A stretch of 64,000 nt of DNA from Nocardioides palaemonis (GTDB taxonomy: Bacteria > Actinomycetota > Actinomycetes > Propionibacteriales > Nocardioidaceae), in the NCBI RefSeq assembly GCF_018275325.1, contig NZ_JAGVQR010000001.1, positions 372,001 to 436,000 of the forward strand, written 5' to 3'. The notes beneath the pieces are model-generated. The model was given only the letters and a program-made list of their open reading frames with translations, was not told where the DNA came from and made no database searches. Below are positions 8,410 to 15,542 of the stretch, piece after piece. Made by a program: the position numbers and the translations under genes. The first letter of the stretch is position 1, and each line of letters begins with the position of its first letter.

Positions 8410-9513
8410 TCAGGCGCCCCAGGCCTCGTCCCAGCCCTCGACCTCGCTGGCCTGACGGGTGGACGGGCCGGCGTAGACCGCGGACGGGCGGATCAGCCGG
8501 CCGGTGGTCTTCTGCTCGAGGATGTGCGCCGACCAGCCGCCCGTGCGCGCGCAGGTGAACATCGAGGTGAACATCGGCGCCGGCACCTCGGCGAAGTCGA
8601 GGACGATCGCCGCCCAGAACTCCACGTTGGTCTCCAGCACCCGGTCGGGACGGCGCTCGCGCAGCTCGGCGAGCGCGGCCTTCTCGAGCGCCTCGGCGAC
8701 CTCGTAGCGCGGGGCGTCGAGCTCCTTCGCGGTGCGGCGCAGCACGCGGGCCCGGGGGTCCTCGGCGCGGTAGACCCGGTGACCGAAGCCCATCAGCCGC
8801 TCGCCGCCGTCGAGCAGCTCCTTGACGTACGACGTCGCGTCGCCGCGCTTCTCCACCTCCTCGATCATCCCGAGGACGCGCGAGGGGGCGCCGCCGTGGA
8901 GCGGGCCCGACATCGCGCCGATCGCGCCGGAGAACGCGGCGGCCACGTCGGCGCCGGTGGAGGTGATGACGCGCGCGGTGAAGGTGGAGGCGTTCATGCC
9001 GTGCTCGGCCGCCGACGACCAGTAGGCGTCGATCGCGTGGGCGTGCTTCGGGTCGGCCTCGCCGCGCCAGCGGATGAGGAAGCGCTCGGCGAGGGTCGTG
9101 CCCTGGTCGACGTCGGCCTGGGTGACGACCGGCTTGCCGAGGCCGCGCGCGGACTGGGCGGCGTAGGACAGGACCATGACCGCGACGCGGGAGAGGTCGA
9201 GGCGGGCCTGCTCGTCGGAGATGTCGTAGGTCTGCCCCATGCCCAGCATCGGCGCCAGCATCGCCACGCTGGCCTGCACGTCCGCGCGGACGTCGCCGGT
9301 GTGGATCGCGATGTTGTAGGGCTCGGCCGGGGGGAGGCCCGGCGTGTAGGAACCGTCCACCAGCAGGCCCCAGACGTTCTCGAACGGGACGCGGCCGACG
9401 AGGTCCTCGATGTCGACGCCGCGGTAGCGCAGGGCCGACCCCTCCTTGTCCGGCTCGGCGATCTGCGTCTCGAACGCGACGACACCTTCGAGGCCGTGGT
9501 GGATCTCGGTCAT
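8410..9513 (-). CDS. citrate synthase, type 2 (CitA-like)
   Basis: A 367-residue citrate synthase condensing oxaloacetate and acetyl-CoA. HGMNASTFTARV, SGPLHGGAPSRV and GFGHRVYRAEDPRA are the active-site blocks, and the size matches the short type II enzyme rather than GltA. Translation starts at ATG 9513 because AAGGAG lies 7 nt upstream; the open frame upstream is non-coding read-through of the divergent pdxH region. The 88-bp gap to pdxH must hold both promoters. The gene may be the second citrate/methylcitrate synthase of the genome. Confidence 0.93.
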   Translation of the reverse strand: MTEIHHGLEGVVAFETQIAEPDKEGSALRYRGVDIEDLVGRVPFENVWGLLVDGSYTPGLPPAEPYNIAIHTGDVRADVQASVAMLAPMLGMGQTYDISDEQARLDLSRVAVMVLSYAAQSARGLGKPVVTQADVDQGTTLAERFLIRWRGEADPKHAHAIDAYWSSAAEHGMNASTFTARVITSTGADVAAAFSGAIGAMSGPLHGGAPSRVLGMIEEVEKRGDATSYVKELLDGGERLMGFGHRVYRAEDPRARVLRRTAKELDAPRYEVAEALEKAALAELRERRPDRVLETNVEFWAAIVLDFAEVPAPMFTSMFTCARTGGWSAHILEQKTTGRLIRPSAVYAGPSTRQASEVEGWDEAWGA

Positions 9514-9601
9514 GGGCCACTCCTTCGTGGGCGAGGGTGTCCCGGGAAGCCGCACGGGACGGCTCATTGTGCACCCTGCGGCGCCGTCTACCCTCGGGAC
9601 C

Positions 9602-10249
9602 ATGGACCTCTCCAGCCTGCGCGAGGAGTACGGCCGCGGCGGCCTCGACCTCCCCGACCTCGCCGACGACCCGGTGACCATGTTCGAGCGCTGGTTCGAG
9701 CAGGCGGCGGCCGCGGGGGTCCACGAGCCCAACGCGATGGTGCTGGCGACCGCGACGCCGACCGGCGTCCCGTCGAGCCGGATGGTCCTCCTCAAGGAGG
9801 TCGGTGCAGACGGCTTCGTCTTCTTCACCAACCACGGCTCGCGCAAGGGCGAGGAGCTCGCCGCCAACCCGCGCTGCGCGCTGCTCTTCCCGTGGCACCC
9901 GCTCGAGCGGCAGGTCCGGGTCGAGGGCGCGGCCGTGCGCCTCGACGCCGAGCGGGTGGCGGCCTACTTCCACTCCCGCCCGCGCGGCGCCCAGCTCGGC
10001 GCCTGGTCGTCGCGCCAGTCGCGCCCGGTCGCCTCGCGTGCCGAGCTCGCCGCGGCGTACGCCTCGGTGCAGGAGCGCTTCGGCGCCGACGACGCGGACG
10101 GCGAGGTCCCGGTCCCGCCGGAGTGGGGCGGCTACCGCGTGGTGCCCGAGGCCGTGGAGTTCTGGCAGGGCCGGCCCGGCCGGATGCACGACCGGCTGGT
10201 CTACCGCCGCGATGGCGACGGCTGGACCACCGAGCGCCTCGCCCCCTGA
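9602..10249 (+). CDS. pdxH: pyridoxamine/pyridoxine 5'-phosphate oxidase
   Basis: A 215-residue FMN enzyme that oxidises PNP or PMP to pyridoxal 5'-phosphate. SSRMVLLKEV, FVFFTNHGSRKGEEL and ALLFPWHPLERQVRVEG form the FMN and substrate site, and the C-terminal RMHDRLVY...ERLAP matches the conserved end. The start at 9602 is chosen for the MDLSSLREEYG N-terminus and for TACCCT at 9589-9594, 7 nt before the ATG. The gene is divergent from citrate synthase and followed directly by the palindrome array. Confidence 0.95.
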   Translation: MDLSSLREEYGRGGLDLPDLADDPVTMFERWFEQAAAAGVHEPNAMVLATATPTGVPSSRMVLLKEVGADGFVFFTNHGSRKGEELAANPRCALLFPWHPLERQVRVEGAAVRLDAERVAAYFHSRPRGAQLGAWSSRQSRPVASRAELAAAYASVQERFGADDADGEVPVPPEWGGYRVVPEAVEFWQGRPGRMHDRLVYRRDGDGWTTERLAP

Positions 10250-10252
10250 CGG

Positions 10253-10311
10253 CATCTGAGGACGACCTGCAGCTGGACGGGGGGCCGCGGGCTGCACCAC
10301 GTCCTCAGATG
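10253..10311. repeat. palindromic element F1, copy 1
   Basis: Outer arms CATCTGAGGACG (10253-10264) and CGTCCTCAGATG (10300-10311) are perfectly complementary. The interior contains CTGCAG-type complementarity. The element begins 4 bp after the pdxH stop and is the first of five alternating elements. Confidence 0.9.
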
Positions 10312-10342
10312 TCCAGCGGTTGGCGGTGAGTCCCGCAGCCTC

Positions 10343-10415
10343 CAGCAGGCAGTTCGCGGCGCTCGGGCGCCGGCTGAGCGTGGGCAGAGCGGTCACTGCC
10401 GCGAACTGCCTACTG
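10343..10415. repeat. palindromic element F3, copy 1
   Basis: Arms at 10343-10360 and 10398-10415 pair over 18 bp with one mismatch and contain the family core GGCAGTTCGC/GCGAACTGCC. The interior holds CGGCTGAGCGTGG, shared with copy 2. Confidence 0.9.
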
Positions 10416-10449
10416 GGGTCCGCGGTTCCGCGCCTGTCCTCGCCCCGGA

Positions 10450-10507
10450 TATCTGAGGACGACCTGCAGCTCGCGCGGGTCCTCCGGGCTGCACCCCGTC
10501 CTCAGAC
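10450..10507. repeat. palindromic element F1, copy 2
   Basis: Arms TCTGAGGACG (10452-10461) and CGTCCTCAGA (10497-10506) pair. The left half continues GACCTGCAGCT as in copy 1, but the interior otherwise differs. Confidence 0.88.
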
Positions 10508-10517
10508 ACGGGCTGCT

Positions 10518-10600
10518 GCACCATGCATGCAGTTCGCCGAGTTCGTACGTCGGCTGAGCGTGGCCGGGCCGGTCCTGCGAGCGAACTGCCTTCATGGTGC
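10518..10600. repeat. palindromic element F3, copy 2
   Basis: Arms at 10518-10537 and 10581-10600 pair with a 3-nt internal mismatch (GCACCATG-cat-GCAGTTCGC against GCGAACTGC-ctt-CATGGTGC). The core and the CGGCTGAGCGTGG interior are shared with copy 1. Confidence 0.9.
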
Positions 10601-10646
10601 GTCGTCGCAGCGGTCCCGGCGTCGCCGCAGGCGCCCGCACGGCAGA

Positions 10647-10706
10647 TATCTGGGGACGTCCTGGTGGGAGAAATCGCCCTACCGCCCACCATTCCGTCCC
10701 CAGATA
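10647..10706. repeat. palindromic element F1, copy 3
   Basis: Arms TATCTGGGGACG (10647-10658) and CGTCCCCAGATA (10695-10706) are perfectly complementary, with an inner TGGTGGG/CCCACCA pair. It ends 17 bp before the TetR operator. Confidence 0.92.
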
Positions 10707-10720
10707 CCCGGGAAGCCCGG

Positions 10721-10755
10721 TTGTGAGTGAGCGCTCACTCACTTACGCTGGGCGG
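10721..10755 (+). promoter_or_regulatory. promoter and TetR operator of the efflux regulator gene
   Basis: A perfect 20-bp palindrome (GTGAGTGAGC/GCTCACTCAC, 10723-10742) lies between a -35-like TTGTGA (10721-10726) and a -10 box TACGCT (10744-10749) with 17-bp spacing. The -10 is 6 nt from the GTG start, predicting a leaderless transcript starting at the start codon. The palindrome fills the promoter spacer, so binding of the TetR product would block RNA polymerase directly; autoregulation of the TetR-ABC operon follows. Confidence 0.8.
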
Positions 10756-11334
10756 GTGACCCCCCGAGCGAAGCCGATGGCACCCGAGGACCGGCGCCAG
10801 GCGCTGGTCGACGTCACCATCCCGCTGCTGCTCGAGCACGGGCGTGCCGTGACGACCAAGCAGATCGCCGACGCCGCCGGGGTCGCCGAGGGCACGATCT
10901 TCCGGGTCTTCGAGACCAAGGACGACCTGGTCACCTCGGCGCTCGACGAGGCGCTCGACCTGGTGCCGTTCATCGCCCAGCTCGGCGCGGTCGACACCGA
11001 CCAGCCGCTCGCCGCGATGCTGCTCGAGGTGGTCGAGCTGTTCCAGCAGCGCTTCGAGCGGGTCTTCGCACTGATGACGCGGATGGGCATGGTCGGCCCG
11101 CCGCGCGCCCGCCACCACATGGAGGCCGAGCGCGCCAAGGTCGCGCTCCTCCTCGAGACCATGGCCGAGCCGCACCGCGCCGAGCTGCGCGTGCCCCCGG
11201 CCCAGCTGATGCACATGGTGCGGCTGCTCACCTTCTCGGGCACCCATCCCCACATCTCCGACGGTCACCCGCTGACCGCGGAGGAGATCGTCGACGCGCT
11301 GCTCCACGGCGTGCTGAGGACAGAGGACCACTGA
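10756..11334 (+). CDS. TetR-family transcriptional regulator of the ABC exporter operon
   Basis: A 192-residue regulator. The N-terminal HTH (TTKQIADAAGVAEGTIFRVFE, residues about 35-55) is typical TetR, followed by a helical ligand-binding domain with no assignable ligand. The GTG start is fixed by the operator/promoter immediately upstream (leaderless). The stop abuts the ATG of the first exporter half at 11335, and all three genes form one operon. It is expected to repress itself and the exporter until a drug-like ligand binds. Confidence 0.92.
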   Translation: MTPRAKPMAPEDRRQALVDVTIPLLLEHGRAVTTKQIADAAGVAEGTIFRVFETKDDLVTSALDEALDLVPFIAQLGAVDTDQPLAAMLLEVVELFQQRFERVFALMTRMGMVGPPRARHHMEAERAKVALLLETMAEPHRAELRVPPAQLMHMVRLLTFSGTHPHISDGHPLTAEEIVDALLHGVLRTEDH

Positions 11335-13068
11335 ATGCTGCTGCGGATCGTCCGTACCTACCTGCGGCCCTACGCCGCCCCGCTCGCCGCCGTCGTCGCG
11401 CTCCAGTTCGTCGGCACGATGGCCGCGCTCTACCTGCCGAGCCTCAACGCCGACATCATCGACCGCGGCGTCGTCGTCGGCGACACGGCGTACATCCTGC
11501 GCCACGGCGGCCTCATGCTGCTCGTCTCGCTCGTCCAGATCATCTGCTCGATCGCGGCCGTGTGGTTCTCCGCGCGCAACGCGATGGGCTTCGGCCGTGA
11601 CCTGCGCGCGGCGATCTTCCACCGCGTCGGGTCCTTCTCGACGCGCGAGGTCCAGCAGTTCGGCGCGCCGTCGCTCATCACCCGCGAGACCAACGACGTC
11701 CAGCAGGTGCAGATGCTGGTCCTGATGGCCGGCACGCTCATGGTCTCGGCCCCGATCATGATGGTCGGCGGCATCATCATGGCCGCCCGCGAGGACGTCG
11801 GGCTCTCGTGGCTGGTGCTGGCGGTGGTGCCGGTGCTGGCGGTCTCGATCGGCCTGATCGTGCGGCAGATGGTGCCGAGCTTCCGGCTGATGCAGGAGCG
11901 CATCGACGAGGTCAACCGGCTGCTGCGCGAGCAGATCACCGGCGTCCGCGTCGTACGTGCCTTCGTCCGCGAGGAGCACGAGACCGCGCGCTTCCGGGGC
12001 GCCAACGAGCAGCTGACCGAGGTCGCCGTACGCGCCGGGCGGTGGCAGTCGGCGATGTTCCCGACCGTGATGGTCGTGGCCAACACCGCGACCGTGGGCG
12101 TGCTGTGGTTCGGCGGCCACCGGGTCGAGGCCGGGCAGATGGAGGTCGGCGCCCTGACCGCCTACATCTCCTACCTGATGCAGATCGTCATGTCGGTCAT
12201 GATGGCGATGTTCATGCTGATGATGGTGCCGCGCGCGTCGGTCTGCGCCGACCGGATCGCCGAGGTGCTCGACACGGAGTCCTCCGTCGTACCGCCCGCC
12301 GCGCCGGTCACCGAGCTCCCCGGTCGCGTCGACCTCGTGCTGGACGACGTCACCTTCGCCTACCCGGGCGCCGAGGAGCCCGTGCTGCGCGGCGTCGACC
12401 TGCGCGCGGCGCCGGGGGAGACGGTCGCGATCGTCGGCTCGACCGGCGCCGGCAAATCGACCCTCGTCAACCTCGTGCCGCGGCTCTTCGACGCCACCGG
12501 GGGAGCGGTCCGGGTGGGCGGCGTGGACGTGCGTGACCTCGACCCGGAGACGCTCTGGTCGCGCATCGGCCTGGTGCCGCAGAAGGCGTTCCTCTTCCGC
12601 GGCACCGTCGCCGACAACCTCCGCTACGGCAAGCCCGACGCCACGGAGGAGGAGATGTGGGCGGCGCTCGAGATCGCCCAGGCCAGGGAGTTCGTCGAGG
12701 CGATGCCCGACGGCCTCGACGCCGAGATCGCCCAGGGTGGCAGCAGCCTGAGCGGTGGCCAGCGGCAACGGATGGCCATCGCGCGCGCCGTCGTGCGGCG
12801 ACCCGACCTCTACCTGTTCGACGACTCGTTCTCCGCGCTCGACCTCACCACCGACGCCCGGCTCCGGGCGGCGCTGCGGCCGGTCACCCGGGACGCGACG
12901 GTGGTGATCGTCGCCCAGCGGGTCGCGACCATCCGCCACGCCGACCGGATCGTGGCGATGGAGGACGGCGCGGTCGTCGGCACCGGCACCCACGACGAGC
13001 TGCTCGCCGGGTGCGAGACCTACCAGGAGATCGTCCGGTCCCAGCTGACCGCCGAGGAGGTGGCCTGA
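11335..13068 (+). CDS. ABC exporter half-transporter, degenerate-site subunit
   Basis: A 577-residue fusion of a six-helix transmembrane domain (about residues 15-310) and an ATPase domain. Walker A is GSTGAGKSTL and the signature is SSLSGGQRQRMAIA. The residue after the Walker B Asp is Asp instead of Glu (LYLFDDSFSALD). This substitution marks the non-catalytic site of heterodimeric bacterial exporters such as TM287/288 and BmrC/D. The partner with a canonical LDEATS is the next gene, whose start overlaps this stop by 1 bp. Drug or lipid export is likely. Confidence 0.93.
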   Translation: MLLRIVRTYLRPYAAPLAAVVALQFVGTMAALYLPSLNADIIDRGVVVGDTAYILRHGGLMLLVSLVQIICSIAAVWFSARNAMGFGRDLRAAIFHRVGSFSTREVQQFGAPSLITRETNDVQQVQMLVLMAGTLMVSAPIMMVGGIIMAAREDVGLSWLVLAVVPVLAVSIGLIVRQMVPSFRLMQERIDEVNRLLREQITGVRVVRAFVREEHETARFRGANEQLTEVAVRAGRWQSAMFPTVMVVANTATVGVLWFGGHRVEAGQMEVGALTAYISYLMQIVMSVMMAMFMLMMVPRASVCADRIAEVLDTESSVVPPAAPVTELPGRVDLVLDDVTFAYPGAEEPVLRGVDLRAAPGETVAIVGSTGAGKSTLVNLVPRLFDATGGAVRVGGVDVRDLDPETLWSRIGLVPQKAFLFRGTVADNLRYGKPDATEEEMWAALEIAQAREFVEAMPDGLDAEIAQGGSSLSGGQRQRMAIARAVVRRPDLYLFDDSFSALDLTTDARLRAALRPVTRDATVVIVAQRVATIRHADRIVAMEDGAVVGTGTHDELLAGCETYQEIVRSQLTAEEVA

Positions 13069-15056
13069 TGAACACCACCGAGAAGGGCGGCCAGCTCAAG
13101 GAGACGGAGCGCGTCCAGTCCGGCCCCGGCGGCCCGGGCCGCGGCCCGATGGGCGGCGGGATGATCGGCCAGAAGGCTGACACGTTCTGGCCCTCGACCA
13201 GGCGGCTGCTGGCGCGGCTGCGCCCCGAGCGCCACAAGGCGTACGCCGTCGTCGCGCTGACCCTCGTCAGCGTCGTCGCGATGGCGGTCGGCCCCAAGAT
13301 CCTGGGGCGCGCCACCGACCTGATCTTCGCCGGGCTGCTCGGCAAGCAGGTGCTCGGCAGCGGAGCGACGCAGGAGCAGGCCATCGAGGCGCTGCGCGCC
13401 AGCGGCGAGGACCGGCAGGCCGACATGCTGGCGTCGATGGACCTCACCGACGGGGTCGACTTCTCCGCGGTCGCCGACGTCCTGCTGCTGGTGCTCGCGG
13501 TCTACCTCGCCGCGTCCCTGCTCGCGTGGCTCAGCGGCTACCTGCTCAACGACGTGGTGCAGGGCACGGTGCTGCGGATGCGCGCCGAGGTCGAGGACAA
13601 GATCCACCGGCTGCCGCTGGGCTACTTCGACAAGCAGCCGCGCGGCGAGCTGCTCAGCCGGGTCACCAACGACATCGACAACATCAGCCAGACGCTCCAG
13701 CAGACGATGAGCCAGATGCTCAACTCGCTGCTGACGGTGCTGGCCGTGCTCGCGATGATGTTCTGGATCTCACCCGTGCTCGCGCTCGTCGCGCTGGTCT
13801 CGGTGCCGGTCACGATGGTCGTCACGGGCGCGGTGATGAAGCGCTCGCAGGGCATGTTCATCCAGCAGTGGCGACGCACCGGCACCCTCAACGCCCACAT
13901 CGAGGAGACCTTCTCCGGCCACGCGGTCGTCAAGGTCTTCGGGCGCCAGGCCGAGGCCGAGCGGGTCTTCGCCGAGCAGAACGAGGAGCTCTACACCGCC
14001 TCGTACGGTGCGCAGTTCGTCAGCGGCCTGATCATGCCGATCATGATGTTCGTCGGGAACCTCAACTACGTCGTGATCGCGGTCCTCGGCGGCCTCCGCG
14101 TGGCCAGCGGCACGATGTCGCTCGGCGACGTGCAGGCGTTCATCCAGTACACCCGGCAGTTCACCCAGCCGCTGACCCAGGTCGCCTCGATGCTCAACCT
14201 CCTGCAGTCCGGCGTCGCGTCCGCCGAGCGGGTCTTCGAGCTGCTCGACGCGCCGGAGGAGTCGGCCGACGCCACCGGCCGCCCGGCGGCGGACGCTCGC
14301 GGTGAGGTGCGGTTCGAGGACGTGTCGTTCTCCTACGACCCCGAGCGCCCGCTCATCGAGGGCCTCTCGCTCGTCGCCCGCCCGGGCAGCACGGTCGCCA
14401 TAGTCGGGCCCACCGGCGCCGGCAAGACCACGATGGTCAACCTGGTGATGCGGTTCTACGACCCGCAGTCGGGGCGGATCACGATCGACGGCGTCGACAT
14501 CGCATCGGTCCCGCGCGGCGTCCTGCGCAGCCGGATCGGGATGGTGCTCCAGGACACCTGGCTGTTCGCCGGCACCATCCGCGACAACATCGCCTACGGC
14601 CGCCCGGACGCCAGCGAGGAGCAGGTCCTCGAGGCGGCCCGGGCGACGTTCGTCGACCGGTTCGTCCACTCGCTGCCCGACGGCTACGACACGGTCATCG
14701 ACGAGGACGGCTCCAACCTCTCGGCCGGCGAGCGACAGCTGGTGACGATCGCCCGCGCGTTCCTCTCCGACCCGGCGCTGCTGATCCTCGACGAGGCCAC
14801 CAGCTCGGTCGACACCCGCACCGAGCTGCTGCTCCAGCAGGCGATGGCGGCGCTGCGCTCGGACCGGACCTCGTTCGTGATCGCCCACCGGCTCTCCACG
14901 ATCCGCGACGCCGACCTGATCCTGGTGATGGAGGACGGCTCGATCGTCGAGCAGGGCTCCCACGACGAGCTGCTCGCGGCGGACGGGGCGTACGCCCGGC
15001 TCCACCGCTCGCAGTTCGACGCCCCGGCCGACGAGGCTGCCGGCTTAACCCGTTGA
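13068..15056 (+). CDS. ABC exporter half-transporter, catalytic-Glu subunit
   Basis: A 662-residue half-transporter. A glycine/glutamine-rich N-terminal tail precedes the membrane domain (about residues 50-360) and the ATPase domain with GPTGAGKTTM, LLILDEATSSVD and IAHRLST. The signature is altered to SNLSAGERQLV, complementary to the degenerate Walker B of the partner gene, as expected for a heterodimer with one consensus and one degenerate site. An enlarged segment near residues 85-130 lies between the first two helices. ATG overlaps the upstream TGA (TGATG). Confidence 0.93.
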   Translation: MNTTEKGGQLKETERVQSGPGGPGRGPMGGGMIGQKADTFWPSTRRLLARLRPERHKAYAVVALTLVSVVAMAVGPKILGRATDLIFAGLLGKQVLGSGATQEQAIEALRASGEDRQADMLASMDLTDGVDFSAVADVLLLVLAVYLAASLLAWLSGYLLNDVVQGTVLRMRAEVEDKIHRLPLGYFDKQPRGELLSRVTNDIDNISQTLQQTMSQMLNSLLTVLAVLAMMFWISPVLALVALVSVPVTMVVTGAVMKRSQGMFIQQWRRTGTLNAHIEETFSGHAVVKVFGRQAEAERVFAEQNEELYTASYGAQFVSGLIMPIMMFVGNLNYVVIAVLGGLRVASGTMSLGDVQAFIQYTRQFTQPLTQVASMLNLLQSGVASAERVFELLDAPEESADATGRPAADARGEVRFEDVSFSYDPERPLIEGLSLVARPGSTVAIVGPTGAGKTTMVNLVMRFYDPQSGRITIDGVDIASVPRGVLRSRIGMVLQDTWLFAGTIRDNIAYGRPDASEEQVLEAARATFVDRFVHSLPDGYDTVIDEDGSNLSAGERQLVTIARAFLSDPALLILDEATSSVDTRTELLLQQAMAALRSDRTSFVIAHRLSTIRDADLILVMEDGSIVEQGSHDELLAADGAYARLHRSQFDAPADEAAGLTR

Positions 15057-15094
15057 GCGACCCCGGGCGCCGACGTACGGTGGGCGTACACGGA

Positions 15095-15262
15095 AAGGAG
15101 GTGATCCGAGGAATGAGTTCTTTTCGGATGAGTGAGGTGGCTGCCCGCTAGGCAGCCCGGTCCGCCGACAGCTGCCGGCGAATCCACTGCAGCCACCCGA
15201 CCCGCAGGCCCCCGGTCACATCCGCCGGGGCCCCTCTCCGAGGGGCAGCAGGCCTGCGGGTC
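15095..15262 (+). ncRNA. candidate attenuator/leader RNA with small ORF and three-way junction
   Basis: GAAAGGAGGTGATCC (15092-15106 region) is a perfect complement to the 3' end of actinobacterial 16S rRNA and precedes a 12-codon ORF at 15113-15151. GGCTGCC/GGCAGCC (15139-15145, 15151-15157) forms a stem at its stop codon. GGTGGCTGC (15136-15144) can instead pair with GCAGCCACC (15189-15197), and the two pairings exclude each other. Downstream, GACCCGCAGGCC/GGCCTGCGGGTC (15199-15210, 15251-15262) closes a junction with two inner hairpins (CCCCGG/CCGGGG and CCCCTC/GAGGGG). No known RNA family is recognised, and control of the efflux gene at 15543 is inference. Confidence 0.5.
15113..15151 (+). 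CDS. putative 12-residue leader peptide
   Basis: The ORF encodes MSSFRMSEVAAR and stops with TAG. It begins 7 nt after a 15-nt stretch fully complementary to the 16S rRNA 3' end, much stronger than any other ribosome-binding site in the window, so it should be translated efficiently. Its last codons form one side of two competing RNA stems, which is how ribosome-dependent attenuators work. No homologous leader peptide is recognised. Confidence 0.45.
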   Translation: MSSFRMSEVAAR

Positions 15263-15325
15263 GCTGCATGTGCGGGGTCCTCCCGTACGCCGCGTCCCTC
15301 CGCCCGGCCACCCCTGCCCCCTCGG

Positions 15326-15421
15326 GGTAGTCCAGTGGCCAGCTGCTGCGCGCGTCGGGTAGTCCAGTGACGAGACGTCGTCCAGAGGCCTCTCGTACGA
15401 CGTCTCGCCACTGGACTACCC
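15326..15421. repeat. palindromic element F2 with an extra half-copy
   Basis: A long stem pairs 15357-15381 with 15397-15421 (24 of 25 positions), with ends GGGTAGTCCAGTG and CACTGGACTACCC and an inner AGAGGCCTCT palindrome. A solo left end (GGGTAGTCCAGTGG) lies at about 15325-15338. A second full copy with a different interior lies at 62557-62621. Confidence 0.92.
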
Positions 15422-15463
15422 GCGGTCGGGCGGGGGTGTGGCCCAGGTCTCACCGCCGACCGG

Positions 15464-15520
15464 TTGGGTCCGTCGTCCCGACGCGATATGGTTGTGGAGC
15501 ACAACTATTGCGAAGCGCAA
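15464..15520 (+). promoter_or_regulatory. promoter and tandem MarR-type operators of the DHA2 pump gene
   Basis: TTGGGT (15464-15469) and TATGGT (15487-15492) are spaced by 17 bp and predict a start near 15499. Two inverted repeats follow, GTTGT-5-ACAAC (15491-15505) and TTGCG-3-CGCAA (15508-15520), with centres 16 bp apart. They overlap the -10 box and the transcription start, the usual placement for MarR repressors. The MarR gene is the second gene of this operon. Confidence 0.68.
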
Positions 15521-15542
15521 CCGATCCGATCGAAGGAACGCA

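Noticed and set aside
10253..10706. CRISPR array
   Set aside because: Repeats are palindromic elements of two families with variable interiors, not identical direct repeats with unique spacers; no cas genes.
10735..12993. Long minus-strand frame (752 codons) opposite the TetR/ABC genes
   Set aside because: His/Asp/Gly-rich shadow of the ABC transporter; typical of high-GC antisense frames.
15113..15151. Truncated MerR/excisionase gene (SSFRMSEVAAR resembles an HTH start)
   Set aside because: The sequence after the TAG does not resemble an HTH in any frame, while the RNA pairing and extreme ribosome-binding site fit a leader peptide better.
15148..15504. Minus-strand 118-codon ORF over the leader region
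   Set aside because: It would run through the F2 palindrome and the MarR promoter and has no ribosome-binding site; the plus-strand structure explains the region better.
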